A stretch of 64,000 bases of DNA from JBBQXH01 sp963710975 (GCA_963710975.1 CAVQCG010000005.1:372001-436000), one strand, 5' to 3'; positions 25,757 to 35,248 are shown, numbered from the stretch's first letter. The notes: a model not told the origin generated them from the sequence alone. Numbers and translations are program-made.

Positions 25757-26518
25757 CTACCGGACCCCGGCGTTCGACTCGCCGACCGAACGCGAGGCCG
25801 GCCCGGCGGCCCCGTAGATCGCGTAGCCGCCGTCGACGACGAGCGTCTGCCCCGTGACGAACCCCGCATCCGGCGACGCGAGCATGACGACCGCACGCGC
25901 TACGTCGTCGGGATCGGCGAGCCGTCCGGCCGGGATCCGGTCGACGACCTCTTGCTCGTCGAGGATGCCGTCCCGCATCGCAGCCTCGACCATCCGTGTC
26001 CGGACCGGACCGGGCTCGATCGCGTTGACCCGTACGCCCCGCCCCGCCCACTCGACGCCAAGGATCCTGGTCAGCCCGACGACACCAGCCTTCGTGGCGC
26101 CGTACGCGGCGCGGCCGGGAACCCCGACCTCGGCGCCCGTGACCGAGGCGATGTTGACGATGACACCACGCCCCGCCGCAAGCATGCGCTCGCCGACGAC
26201 CTGGCAGCAGCGGAAGACTCCGCTCAGATTCACGTCGAGGACGAGCGCCCAGTCGTCCGCGCTGAGGCGCTCGGCCGGCGCGATCCGGTTCACCGCCGCG
26301 TTGTTCACGAGTATCGTCGGCGTCCCGAGCGAGATCTCGATCTCGGCCACCACGCGCTCGATCGACGCACGATCGCGAACATCCATCTGGATCGGAGCGC
26401 TGGCGAGCCCGGTGCGAGCCACGCGCGCTCCCTCGCGTTCGAGGGCGTCCGCGATCGCGAGGCCGATTCCCTGGGCGGCGCCCGTCACGATCGCGACCTC
26501 GCCCGTGAGCCTCGTCAC
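25757..26518 (-). CDS. Short-chain dehydrogenase/reductase (FabG/glucose dehydrogenase-like)
   Basis: 253 residues from GTG 26518. TGAAQGIG, NNAAVN, NIASVTG and YGATK supply the classical nucleotide and catalytic motifs. The lid and GPVRTRM region are complete. It oxidises a sugar or sugar-acid hydroxyl with NAD(P). Its start overlaps the stop of the transketolase remnant (GTGA), a relic of the original operon. Confidence 0.87.
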   Translation of the reverse strand: MTRLTGEVAIVTGAAQGIGLAIADALEREGARVARTGLASAPIQMDVRDRASIERVVAEIEISLGTPTILVNNAAVNRIAPAERLSADDWALVLDVNLSGVFRCCQVVGERMLAAGRGVIVNIASVTGAEVGVPGRAAYGATKAGVVGLTRILGVEWAGRGVRVNAIEPGPVRTRMVEAAMRDGILDEQEVVDRIPAGRLADPDDVARAVVMLASPDAGFVTGQTLVVDGGYAIYGAAGPASRSVGESNAGVR

Positions 26519-26880
26519 AGCGCCTCCTGCCGGCTCTCGTCGCAGCCGTCCAGGCGCGCCGACACCCGCTGAGATCGGAGCACGCCGGCCGCATGCATCG
26601 TCTCCCAGGTCGTGATCGAGGAACTGAAGAGGCGGAGATCCGACCCTTCCGAGAGCGTTCGAGCGCGACCGATGACGAGCGGCGTGTCGAAACGAATCGG
26701 AACGTCTCCGCGCATCACGCGACAGTACGCAGGTCCGTCGACGCTGTCGAGCGCCTTGTGCAACCGACGTGATCTCCGTCGCGTCCCCGAGAAGGCCGTC
26801 ATTCCGGGAGGCGCTCTCATGGTCGACACGTCGTCGATCGCCTGATGTGTCGGACCGCCCGGTGTCGTGAGCCCCGGCGG
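26515..26880 (-). pseudogene. Remnant of a transketolase C-terminal subunit gene
   Basis: The translation contains GLTTPGGPTHQAIDDVSTM followed by RAPPGMTAF, then ALDSVDGPAYCRVMRGDVPI and a strand like GRARTLSEGSDLRLFSSSIT. This is the order found in the pyrimidine-binding and C-terminal part of split transketolases (GPTHQAIED...MRAIPNMTVF...). Only about 110 residues are recognisable. The N-terminal subunit gene, the first ~100 residues of this subunit and most of its C-terminal domain are absent. It lies between two SDR genes, and its stop overlaps the next start. It is a decayed or internally deleted gene; a large assembly deletion is the alternative. Confidence 0.72.
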
Positions 26881-26957
26881 CGCGCCGCCCCTCCATCCCG
26901 GCGCCGCGCCGCGCGTGCTCCTCGCCTGGGAGCCGCCGGAGCTGGTAGACGCACTGC

Positions 26958-27725
26958 TTAGTTCAGGGCCCAGCCGCCGTCGATCATGATGGTCTGGCCG
27001 GTGATGAAGCTCGATGCGTCGCTCGCCAGGAACACCACCAGGTTGCCGATGTCGTCGGGCGTTCCGCGGCGCTTCAGGCTCTGCTGCTCGAGGATCCAGG
27101 CGTTGTACTCCTCGGGGTTCGGGTGGATCTTCTCGGCGTCCGTCGGGAAGGCGCCGGGCGCGATCGCGTTGACGGTGATCCCCTCGGGGCCGATCTCGCG
27201 CGCGAGGGCGCGCGTGAAACCGATCACCCCGCCCTTGGACACGACGTAGTCGAGGAGCATGGGAAGCCCGATGAAGAACGTGATCGAGCTGAGGTTGACG
27301 ATCCGGCCGTGCCCCCGCGTCTTCATCGACTCGTGCGCGGCACGGGCACAGAGGAAGTAGCCCTTCACGTTCGTCGCCTGCACGGCGTCCCACTCCTCCT
27401 CGGATATCTCCGTCCAGGCCCGACGCGGGTAGATCGCGGCGTTGTTGACGAGCACGTCCACGCCGCCGAATTCGCTCGTGACGGTCGCGGCCATCGCGTC
27501 CACCGAGGCGGCGTCGGAGACGTCGGCCGTGACGGCGATCGCCGTACCGCCGACCTCCGTGATGGAGTGGCACACCGCGTCGAGCGGGTCGTCCGGCCGG
27601 CCGACGACGGCGACGGCCGCCCCCGCGCCCGCAAGGGCTCGGCAGATGCTCGTGCCGAGCCCTCCGCCCCCTCCCGTGACGATCGCGACCCGGCCGTCGA
27701 GCCTGAACGGGCCGCCGTCGGTCAC
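26958..27725 (-). CDS. Short-chain dehydrogenase/reductase
   Basis: 255 residues from GTG 27725. TGGGGGLG nucleotide loop, NNAAIY, NLSSITF with catalytic Ser, and YVVSKGG with Tyr and Lys. IDGGW closes the C-terminus. The start overlaps the Gfo/Idh stop (GTGA), giving tight coupling. The family resembles gluconate/2-keto-gluconate-type reductases. Substrate is not determined. Confidence 0.87.
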   Translation of the reverse strand: MTDGGPFRLDGRVAIVTGGGGGLGTSICRALAGAGAAVAVVGRPDDPLDAVCHSITEVGGTAIAVTADVSDAASVDAMAATVTSEFGGVDVLVNNAAIYPRRAWTEISEEEWDAVQATNVKGYFLCARAAHESMKTRGHGRIVNLSSITFFIGLPMLLDYVVSKGGVIGFTRALAREIGPEGITVNAIAPGAFPTDAEKIHPNPEEYNAWILEQQSLKRRGTPDDIGNLVVFLASDASSFITGQTIMIDGGWALN

Positions 27726-28798
27726 GTCGGCTCGACCTCGACGATCGCCACCGCACGCCCCTCGGCAGCCGACCGGTACGCGGCCTCGATCAGTCGCATC
27801 GTGCCGAGGTTGTCGCGTCCCGAGATCTCGGGCTCCGAGTCCGTCTCGACCGCCTTCATCAGCTGCCCCATCGTCCCCTTGAACGCCTGCGGGAACCAGC
27901 GCTCCTCCCACCGCGGCCGGTGCCAGGTTCCCTCCTCGGATCTGAGCGTGTAGTCGATCGTGCTCGGGCTGCCGTCCGGATAGTCCGGCCAGCCGATCGT
28001 GCCCTTCGCGATCCCCTCGCTGCCTTCGACGCGCCACTCGATGCGACCGTCCGACCAGGTGAAGCAGTCGTCCGAGCCGATCGCCCGCAGGCCGTCGGCG
28101 TACTCGAGGATGTAGAAGGCCATGCCGTCGTCGTGCTCGAAGTCCCAGCTCGGATCGTTGCGCACGCTGACGAGGATCCGCTCCGGCTCACCGAACAGGA
28201 ACCGGAAGACATCGAGATGGTGGATCGACATGTTCAGGATCGCGATGCGGCCGTATCCACGGATGAACTCCTGCCAGTGGGGCCGCGCGTTCATCACGAT
28301 CTGCGCGACGACCGGCGTACCCATGTGGCCGTCCGTCAGCAGCGTCTTCAGGGCACGCATCGACTGGTCGTAGCGCATGTTCTGGTTGACGCCGAGCTTC
28401 TTGCCGGCGGCGTCGCAGACTCGAACGATCTCCCTCGCGTCGGCGAGGGTGGCGGCCAGCGGCTTCTGGGCCAGGATCCCCTTCACGTGATCTCGCTTGC
28501 ACGCCTCCCGGACGATCTCGAGTTGCGCGTCAGGGGGGTAGGCGATGTCGACGATCTCGATGCGAGTGTCGTCGAGAAGCTCGTGCCACGTCTCGTACAC
28601 GGTGCCGATCCCGTGCTGCTCGGCCGCGGTGCGGGCGTGCTCCGGCGTTCGCGATGCGATTGCAACGGTGTTGAACCCAGCCTCCTTGTACGAGACGAGG
28701 TGGATGTCGCGCACGATGAATCCCGCGCCGATCACGCCGATCGCGTAGTCGGTCTTCGACCCGAGCTCGGGCCCGGTCTTGAGGTCGATCTCTGCCAT
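27722..28798 (-). CDS. Gfo/Idh/MocA-family sugar oxidoreductase
   Basis: 358 residues: an N-terminal Rossmann fold (GVIGAGFIVRDIH) and a C-terminal substrate barrel. LAQKPLAATL is the EKP-like signature with Gln in place of Glu, and SIHHLDVFRFLFG holds the catalytic His. It would oxidise or reduce a sugar hydroxyl, commonly at C3 in glycoside-degrading members. It lies directly beside a TIM-barrel sugar isomerase-like gene, the same pairing as at 32930-35191. Confidence 0.88.
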   Translation of the reverse strand: MAEIDLKTGPELGSKTDYAIGVIGAGFIVRDIHLVSYKEAGFNTVAIASRTPEHARTAAEQHGIGTVYETWHELLDDTRIEIVDIAYPPDAQLEIVREACKRDHVKGILAQKPLAATLADAREIVRVCDAAGKKLGVNQNMRYDQSMRALKTLLTDGHMGTPVVAQIVMNARPHWQEFIRGYGRIAILNMSIHHLDVFRFLFGEPERILVSVRNDPSWDFEHDDGMAFYILEYADGLRAIGSDDCFTWSDGRIEWRVEGSEGIAKGTIGWPDYPDGSPSTIDYTLRSEEGTWHRPRWEERWFPQAFKGTMGQLMKAVETDSEPEISGRDNLGTMRLIEAAYRSAAEGRAVAIVEVEPT

Positions 28799-28806
28799 CG
28801 CGAGGC

Positions 28807-29637
28807 CTACGTGACGAGCGGTCGAACGCCGAGCTCGTGCATGATCTCGGCCGTTCCGTCGTAGGCCTGCTGCGCCCATTCGACGATCTTGTCCGGGTCG
28901 GGGGAGTACTCGAGCTCGATCGAGACGGTTCCGTCGTACCCCGTATCGCGGATCGCAGCGAGGTACTCCTTGATCGGCGTGACGCCCAGGCCCGCGGGCA
29001 GGTCGCCGTGCACCTTCCCGTCGCAGTCGGACAGGTGGATATGCCCGATCAGCCCGGTCAGCTCCTTCACGTCCTCGAACGACGCATGCGAGAGGTGCAG
29101 GTGCGAGATGTCCGCATTGGCGCGGACCGCCGGAACGTTCACTTCCTTCACGAAGCGAACGAGCTCGTGGACGTCCTTCAGGAGCGCCTCCGAGAACGGC
29201 TCCAGCTCGAGAACGACCTCGAGCCCCTTGGACGCCGCGTACTCACCCGCCTGGCGCACGGCGTCGACTGCCATGTCCCAGATCGCCGGGCGCGGGAACA
29301 CCTCGCCGTCCCAGTAGTACTCGCCGACGACGAGCAGGACGTTGCGGGCGCCGAGGTACGCGCCCTGGTCGACGTACCTCTTGATCCGGTCGAGAGTGAA
29401 ACGCTGCACCGAGGGGTTGAAGTCGACGAGCCCGAAGGCGACGCAGACGACGGAGCGAACCTGCAGCCCGACCTCCTCGCACGTCTCCTTGATCTCACGA
29501 CGCTCCTCGTCCGTCAGGTCGAGCGGGTCCTCGAACACGTCGTACGTGTCGAATCCGATCGCCTTTGCCTTGCGGATGCCTTCCAGCCGGTCGATCTTCG
29601 TCCCGAGCCAGGTCGAGCTGATCATTCCAAGTTCCAT
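28807..29637 (-). CDS. Sugar phosphate isomerase/epimerase family protein (AP endonuclease 2-like TIM barrel)
   Basis: 276 residues of the xylose-isomerase-like TIM barrel. Metal-ligand positions are Glu in VVLELEPFSE, Asp and His in ANADISHLHLSH, His in LIGHIHLSDCDG, and Glu in TVSIELEYSPD. Members isomerise or epimerise sugars, or eliminate the aglycone from 3-keto-glycosides. Its position 8 bp upstream of a Gfo/Idh dehydrogenase supports an oxidise-then-rearrange scheme. Exact activity is not determinable. Confidence 0.86.
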   Translation of the reverse strand: MELGMISSTWLGTKIDRLEGIRKAKAIGFDTYDVFEDPLDLTDEERREIKETCEEVGLQVRSVVCVAFGLVDFNPSVQRFTLDRIKRYVDQGAYLGARNVLLVVGEYYWDGEVFPRPAIWDMAVDAVRQAGEYAASKGLEVVLELEPFSEALLKDVHELVRFVKEVNVPAVRANADISHLHLSHASFEDVKELTGLIGHIHLSDCDGKVHGDLPAGLGVTPIKEYLAAIRDTGYDGTVSIELEYSPDPDKIVEWAQQAYDGTAEIMHELGVRPLVT

Positions 29638-29674
29638 GCGTGCCTCCTTGCGAGGTGGTTGTCGTCGGCCGCGG

Positions 29675-30622
29675 TCAGCCGGCCGCCCTCCAGGTGAGGC
29701 CGTCGGGCGACTCCTCCGCCCGGCCGGCCGCGACGAGCTCGCGCAGGTGCGCCCGCAGGGGGCCTGCGAGCTCGTTCGGCATCGACGTGAACGGCCCGAG
29801 CTGCGGGTCGGCGAGCTCGAGCGCGCGCGCGAGGGTGAGCTCACGCTCTTCGATCGTGATCTCCTCGATGACGGCGCGGGCCTCACGGACGAACTCGATG
29901 GTGTCGTCGAGAAATCGGTCGACGTCGGTTCCCTCGAGGACGTCGTAGTGCGCCGTCAGGAGCCGCTCGGGCTCGAGGGTGATGAGCAGACGCGCCGATG
30001 CTTCATACGCGGCGGCGTCGAAATAGGGCGGCGGATGAATGACGTTGCCCTCGGTGTCGAGCAGTCCCCTTGCGACGACCGCGTCGGTGATGATCGCGGT
30101 CCGCGAGCGCGGCTCCCACAGACCGATATGACCAGCGCTGTGGCCCGGCAGGTGGAGCACGCGGACTGAAAGACCGTCTCCCAGCCTGATCGCCTCACCG
30201 CCGGTCAGGCCCACGTCGACGGGCACGTCCGGGCCCATCGCATCCCGGAGCCAGGCGGCTGTGTCGGGGTCGTAGCCGACCCCGTGGGCCGCGTACCATC
30301 CGTACCGCTCGCGGAGAATTCTCTCCCGATCCTGGATCCACGGCACGTCGGAGACGTGAGCGCAGAAGAGCGCCCGCGGTGCGACCTCCCGCATGGCTCC
30401 GTTGCCGCCGAAGTGATCGACGTCGGCGTGCGTGTTGACGATCAGGTCGATCCCGGCCGGGTCGATTCCCGCACCCTCGAGAAAGGGCAGGATCACGTCG
30501 CCTGGTGTCTCCTTGACGCCGGTGTCGACGAGCAGCGTCCGCTCCCCGCGGAGAAGGTACTGCGAGAACGGGCGGGGCCCGAGGACCGATTCGATCCGGT
30601 GAATGCCGGGGACTATCTCCAT
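29675..30622 (-). CDS. Metallo-beta-lactamase-fold hydrolase, variant metal motif
   Basis: 315 residues. The zinc motif reads NTHADVDHFGGN: the usual H-x-H-x-D-H has its second His replaced by Asp. Other ligands are His in LHLPGHSAGHIG, Asp in ITDAVV and His in LTAHYDVLEG. A helical C-terminal segment follows (about 240-310). It probably hydrolyses a thioester, lactone or similar bond; in this operon a lactonase role is plausible. It sits between the isomerase and the aldehyde dehydrogenase. Confidence 0.84.
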   Translation of the reverse strand: MEIVPGIHRIESVLGPRPFSQYLLRGERTLLVDTGVKETPGDVILPFLEGAGIDPAGIDLIVNTHADVDHFGGNGAMREVAPRALFCAHVSDVPWIQDRERILRERYGWYAAHGVGYDPDTAAWLRDAMGPDVPVDVGLTGGEAIRLGDGLSVRVLHLPGHSAGHIGLWEPRSRTAIITDAVVARGLLDTEGNVIHPPPYFDAAAYEASARLLITLEPERLLTAHYDVLEGTDVDRFLDDTIEFVREARAVIEEITIEERELTLARALELADPQLGPFTSMPNELAGPLRAHLRELVAAGRAEESPDGLTWRAAG

Positions 30623-30702
30623 CGCCGTCCGTTCATGGCCGTCCGGGCCGAATATATGCGGCCGTCACTCGCAGCGTCGCCAGAAGCATGTGGCACCCCG
30701 CG

Positions 30703-32145
30703 TCACGAGTAGTCGAGATAGACGGTCTTCGTCTGCGTGTAGAAGTCGGCGACCGCGCCGAGCTCCTTCGGGCCGAGACCGGACTCCTTGAGGCCACCGA
30801 AGGGGAGATGGTTCTCGGCACCGATCGGGGGTTTGTTGATGTGGACGACCCCAGCATCCGTCTCGTGCATGAACCGGATGGCGGCGTTCAGGTCGCGGGT
30901 GTAGATCGACGACGAGAGGCCGTAGCGAGTCGACGTCGCGACGTCGAGCGCCTCGTCGTAGTCGGCCACCTCGAGCACGGGAAGGACCGGGCCGAAGACC
31001 TCCTCGTTGGCAATCGTCATCGAACGGTCGACCCGGGCAAGGAGCGTCGGCTCGAGGAAGTAGCCGGCGCTCCCGTTGGCCGGGCGGCCACCGCCGACGA
31101 CGACCTCCGCCCCCTCTGCCTTCGCCCTGTCGATCGACGCGAGGACATCCTCGAGCGAGGCCTCGTCGACCATCGGGCCGATGTCGGAGTCGTCCTCGTC
31201 GCCGGGCCCGACCCGCACCTTCCTGGTCTCCTCTGCGAGTAGCTCGGTGAGCCTCTCTGCGACCGGACGCACGGCGACGATCCGCCGTGGAGCGGTGCAG
31301 CGCTGGCCGGTCGTCCCGTAGCTCGCCATGACGCAGCCCTTCGCAGCACGCTCGAGGTCGGCGTCCTCGAGCACGATCACGGCGTTGTGCCCGCCCATCT
31401 CGGCCTGCACCTTCTTGCCGAGCGCGGCGGCCTTGACGTTGATGTCGACCCCGACGGCCGTCGAGCCGGTGAACGAGATCGCCTTCACGCGCGGGTCGGT
31501 CACCATCGTCTCCCCCACCACCCGGCCGGAGCCGAGCACCAGGTTGACGACGCCTTCGGGAAGCCCGGCGTCGTGCAGCGCCTGGACGAGCGCGATTGCA
31601 CACAGCGGCGTCAGCTGAGCCGGCTTCAGCACGACGGTGTTCCCGCAGACGAGCGACGAGCCGAGCTTCCAGCTCGGGATGTTGAGCGGGAAGTTCCACG
31701 GTGTGATCAGGCCGACGACGCCGAGCGGCTCGCGCAGGGTCAGACCCAGCATCCGGTCGGACTCGGTGGGCGCCGTCACACCGGTGATCGAGCTTCCCTG
31801 ATAGCCGATCCAGGCCATGAATTGCATGACCCTGGGAACCTCGCCCCGCGCCTCGGCGAGCGTCTTGCCCTGCTCGCGGGTGATCAGCCGCGCGATCTCC
31901 TCCTGGCGCTCCTCGATGATCCGCGAGGCCTTGACGAAGATCTGCCCGCGGCGGATCGGCGACATGGCCTTCCACGCGGGAAACGCGTCGGCCGCTGCTG
32001 CGATGGCCGCATCGGTGTCGGTTGCCGTCGACAGCGGCACGCGTGCGAGCACGTCGGACGGGTTGGCCGGGTTCAGGTCGTCAACCGCGTCCTCGGTCGA
32101 TGCTCGCACCCACTCGCCGGCGATGAAGTTCTCGAGCGTTTTCAT
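30703..32145 (-). CDS. NAD(P)-dependent aldehyde dehydrogenase (alpha-ketoglutarate semialdehyde dehydrogenase-like)
   Basis: 480 residues. PWNFPLNIPSWKLG, the GSTAVG nucleotide motif, general base Glu in QAEMGGHNAVIV and nucleophile Cys in GQRCTAPRR are intact. The Lys usual after GG is His here. Members beside sugar-acid dehydratases often oxidise 2,5-dioxopentanoate, glycolaldehyde or lactaldehyde. It overlaps the upstream SDR by ATGA. Substrate is inferred only from context. Confidence 0.88.
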   Translation of the reverse strand: MKTLENFIAGEWVRASTEDAVDDLNPANPSDVLARVPLSTATDTDAAIAAAADAFPAWKAMSPIRRGQIFVKASRIIEERQEEIARLITREQGKTLAEARGEVPRVMQFMAWIGYQGSSITGVTAPTESDRMLGLTLREPLGVVGLITPWNFPLNIPSWKLGSSLVCGNTVVLKPAQLTPLCAIALVQALHDAGLPEGVVNLVLGSGRVVGETMVTDPRVKAISFTGSTAVGVDINVKAAALGKKVQAEMGGHNAVIVLEDADLERAAKGCVMASYGTTGQRCTAPRRIVAVRPVAERLTELLAEETRKVRVGPGDEDDSDIGPMVDEASLEDVLASIDRAKAEGAEVVVGGGRPANGSAGYFLEPTLLARVDRSMTIANEEVFGPVLPVLEVADYDEALDVATSTRYGLSSSIYTRDLNAAIRFMHETDAGVVHINKPPIGAENHLPFGGLKESGLGPKELGAVADFYTQTKTVYLDYS

Positions 32146-32933
32146 TCGTGCGTTCTGGCATGTCCGACGTTGCCATTCAGGACGATGCCTCCGTCGACCA
32201 CGAGCTCCATTCCTGTGACATACCGGGACGCGTCCGAGGCGAGGAAGACGAACGGGTCGGCGATCTCCTCGGCAGAGGCGATGCGCCCGAGCGGGATCCG
32301 CTCGTTGTACGTCGCGCGCACCTGCGGCGTGTAGGCGACCTGGTTGAGCGGTGTGTCCGTCGCCCCCGGCGAGAGCGCGTTGACCGTGATCTGCTGCGGC
32401 CCGAACTCGACGGCGAGCGTCTTCGTCAACCCGAGGATCCCGCCCTTCGCGGTGACGTAGGCGGAGAGGTCGGCAATCGGCTGGATGTCGACCACCGAGG
32501 TGACGTTGATCACGCGCCCGCCGGTCCCCTGGGCAACCATCTGCTTGATCGCCGCCCGGCAGCCGTAGTAGTAGCCGTGGAGGTTCGCCGCCAGGAGGCC
32601 GTGCCAGTCCTCGCTCGACATCTCGAGAAACGGCTTGACCATCAACGCCGCGGCGTTGTTGACCCAGACGTCGAGCCCGCCCCAGTCTGCGACGACACGG
32701 TCTGCGAGCTCCTGCACGTGCATCGGGTCGCCGGTGTCGCCCTTGAGGACGAGCACGTTGCGGCCGGCCGCGCGAATCGCCGAGGCGGTCTTCTCCGCCT
32801 CGGCGTCCGCGCTGCGGTAGGTGAACGCGACGTCAGCCCCCGCCTCGGCCAAAGCGATCGCGGCGGCAGCACCGATGCCCTGGGAGGCACCGGTGATGAC
32901 CGCCCGCTTGCCGGTGAGGTCGTACGCGCTCAT
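32142..32933 (-). CDS. Short-chain dehydrogenase/reductase (glucose 1-dehydrogenase-like)
   Basis: 263 residues. TGASQGIG, NNAAAL, NVTSVVD (Ser) and YVTAKGG (Tyr, Lys) are intact, and VVDGGIVLNG is near the end. The TYRSADAEAE loop after beta2 suggests NADP-type glucose dehydrogenase. It is coupled on both sides by ATGA overlaps, to the upstream Gfo/Idh gene and the downstream aldehyde dehydrogenase. Confidence 0.87.
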   Translation of the reverse strand: MSAYDLTGKRAVITGASQGIGAAAAIALAEAGADVAFTYRSADAEAEKTASAIRAAGRNVLVLKGDTGDPMHVQELADRVVADWGGLDVWVNNAAALMVKPFLEMSSEDWHGLLAANLHGYYYGCRAAIKQMVAQGTGGRVINVTSVVDIQPIADLSAYVTAKGGILGLTKTLAVEFGPQQITVNALSPGATDTPLNQVAYTPQVRATYNERIPLGRIASAEEIADPFVFLASDASRYVTGMELVVDGGIVLNGNVGHARTHE

Positions 32934-34124
32934 ATGGTCCGATATGTCAGCTCCTGGCGCTGGCCGGTCTCGTGCGAGCGCACGATCGCGTCGCAGATCT
33001 CCGCGCAGCGGTATCCGTCCTCCATCGTCGCGCCACGCGGGCCGATGGGAGTGTCCTCCTTGATGCACGTCAGCAGGTGGAGCAGCTCGTGGACGAAGTT
33101 GTCCTCCCACCCGATCATGTGCCCGTGAGGCCACCAGTGCTCCCAGTACGGGTGGTAGGCCTCCGAGACGAGCACGTTCCGGAAGCCCTGGGCATGGCTG
33201 CCCGGGGACGAGTCGACCATGTTCACGAGGAGCTCGTTCTGCCGCTCCGAGTCGAAGAGAAGCGTCCCCTTGGAGCCGTTGATCTCCCAGCGCATCTGGT
33301 TCTTGCGACCGGCTGCGAAGCGGGTCGCCTCGTAGGTTCCGATCGCGCCGTTCTCGAACTCGACCGTCGCCTCGAAGGCGTCGTCGACGTCGACGGTGCC
33401 GCCGGGCCGCTCCTTGATGAACGTCCGCAGGACACCGTTGACCGCCGTCGGGTTGCCGACGAGGTAGCGGGACTGGTCGATCACATGCGCGCCGAGGTCG
33501 CCGAGCGCGCCCGAGCCCGCTATCGACTTGTCGAGTCGCCATACCTTCGGGAACTGCGGATCCATGATCCATTCCTGGTGATAGCGGCCCCGGAAGTGGT
33601 AGATCTCGCCCAGCTCGCCCGAGTCGATCATCTCCTTGGCAAGACAGATCGCCGGGTAGAAGCGGTAGTTGAAGGCGGTCATCGCCTTCACGCCGTGTGC
33701 GGCGACGCCCTTCCAGATCTCGAAGCTCTCGTCCGCGGTTCGCCCGAGCGGCTTCTCGCAGATGATGTGCTTCCCGGCGGCCGCGGCCGCGATCGTCGGC
33801 TCGAGGTGGACGTCGTTCGGCCCGCCGTTGTCGAAGACCTGGACGTCGGGGTTCGCGACGACGTCGCGCCAGTCGGTCGACCACTTCTCGTAGCCGTACC
33901 GGCGCGCAGCCTCCTTGACAGCCTCCTCGTTTCTCCCGCTGATCTCGACGAGCCTCGGGACGAACGGCGGCGGCCAGGTCATGTACGCGATCTTCTTCAG
34001 CGCGTTCGAGTGCGCCTTGCCCATGAACGCGTAGCCGAGCATGCCGATCCCGATCGAGGGGATGTCCCCCTCGGAGGCGGCCTGCGCCCATCGTGACGAA
34101 TCCGACCTGTGGTTCCTCAGCCAT
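32930..34124 (-). CDS. Gfo/Idh/MocA-family oxidoreductase, levoglucosan dehydrogenase-like, suspected single-base insertion
   Basis: About 397 residues after repair. ATG 34124 follows AGGAGGAG; the first ~14 codons are in another frame, and removing one base near 34082 joins them to IGIGMLGYAFMGKAHSNAL. The signature IICEKPLGRT, the Lys in EKP, and IAGSGALGDLGAHVID with the catalytic Asp/His are intact. The sequence closely follows the pattern of LgdA-type sugar dehydrogenases (FMGKAHS, CEKPL, SIAGSGALGD). It would make a 3-keto sugar with NAD. It is followed and preceded by sugar genes and coupled downstream by ATGA. Confidence 0.86.
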
Positions 34125-34135
34125 CTTGTCTCCTC

Positions 34136-35191
34136 CTAAGTCTGCGGTACGCGTGCGCCGCCGCTCGCCGCGTGATGGGGGTCGCGGCCGGCCGAGCCGC
34201 TGCTCAGCCCAGCAAGCCACCAGGCCGTCGAGTCGGGCCCGAGCGGCTTCTTGATGATCAGCGGCTTCAGGAACTGGATGCACTGCTCGCATCCGTCCTC
34301 CTCGGACATGACCGGATCCTCGTGCTCGAACGAGAGCACGTAGTCGTAGCCGACCTCGAGAAGCGCCGTCATGACGCGCTTCCACTCGACGTCGCCCCAG
34401 CCCGGGACGCGGTAGCGCGCTGCGCGGTCGGGCCGCTGCCACGAGCCGCCGCTCGTGACGCCGTCGATGTGGAGGATGTCCTTCTGGAGCTCCCAGTCCT
34501 TGGCGTGCGCGTGGAAGATCCGGTTGCCGAACTTCTTGATGAATACGACGGGATCGATCATCTGCCAGATCAGGTGGCTCGGGTCGAAGTTGAAGCCCCA
34601 GTCGTCCCGGTCGAGGCGCTTGATCGCCTCTTCGGCCGTGTGGACGTTGTAGGCGATCTCGGTCGGATGCACCTCGTGGGCAAACCGAACGCCGAGCTCC
34701 TTGAAGCGGTCGAGGATCGGGCTCCAGCGCTCGACGAAGAGCTCCCAGCCCTGTTCGTAGATCGCAAGGCGCTGCGGCGGCCAGATGTACCAGCTCTCCC
34801 ACACCGTCGAGCCGAAGAAGCCGCAGACCGTCGGAACCTCGAGCGCCGAGGCGACCTCGGCGGTCTTGATGATGTGCTCGGTGCCGAGCTTGACCATCTC
34901 CTCCTTGTCGGAGGTTCCGGCCCACTCATCGAGGCTTGCGTCGCTGAACGGCAGCACCATCTGCGAGAAGAGATGGTTCGAGAGCGCCGAGATCTCGAGG
35001 CCTCGATCGGCGAGCGCCTTCTTGACGCCCTTCCCGTACGCCGGATCTTCGGCAGCGCGGTCCGTGTCGAAGTGGTTCGATCCCCTCCACGCCGCGAGCT
35101 CGACCATCTCGTACCCGAGCCCGGCAGCGTAGTCGGCTACCTCCTCGAGCGGCTTGTCGTTGTAGAGGACGGTGAAGAGCCCGATCTTCAT
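34136..35191 (-). CDS. Sugar phosphate isomerase/epimerase family protein (3-keto-glycoside processing candidate)
   Basis: 351 residues of the AP_endonuc_2 TIM barrel, longer than the usual 280 because of a C-terminal tail. Metal-ligand candidates are Glu in RFAHEVHPTEIA, Asp in FNFDPSHLIWQ, His in IFHAHAKDWE, and Glu in VLSFEHEDPVM. FNFDPSHLIWQ resembles proteins near levoglucosan-type dehydrogenases. It sits 11 bp upstream of the Gfo/Idh gene, suggesting a dehydrogenase/eliminase pair. Chemistry is inferred. Confidence 0.86.
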   Translation of the reverse strand: MKIGLFTVLYNDKPLEEVADYAAGLGYEMVELAAWRGSNHFDTDRAAEDPAYGKGVKKALADRGLEISALSNHLFSQMVLPFSDASLDEWAGTSDKEEMVKLGTEHIIKTAEVASALEVPTVCGFFGSTVWESWYIWPPQRLAIYEQGWELFVERWSPILDRFKELGVRFAHEVHPTEIAYNVHTAEEAIKRLDRDDWGFNFDPSHLIWQMIDPVVFIKKFGNRIFHAHAKDWELQKDILHIDGVTSGGSWQRPDRAARYRVPGWGDVEWKRVMTALLEVGYDYVLSFEHEDPVMSEEDGCEQCIQFLKPLIIKKPLGPDSTAWWLAGLSSGSAGRDPHHAASGGARVPQT

Positions 35192-35248
35192 GCTGAAACC
35201 TCCCTGTGGTGGTCAAACGCCCCGAACCTACACGATCGCCGCGGCCGG

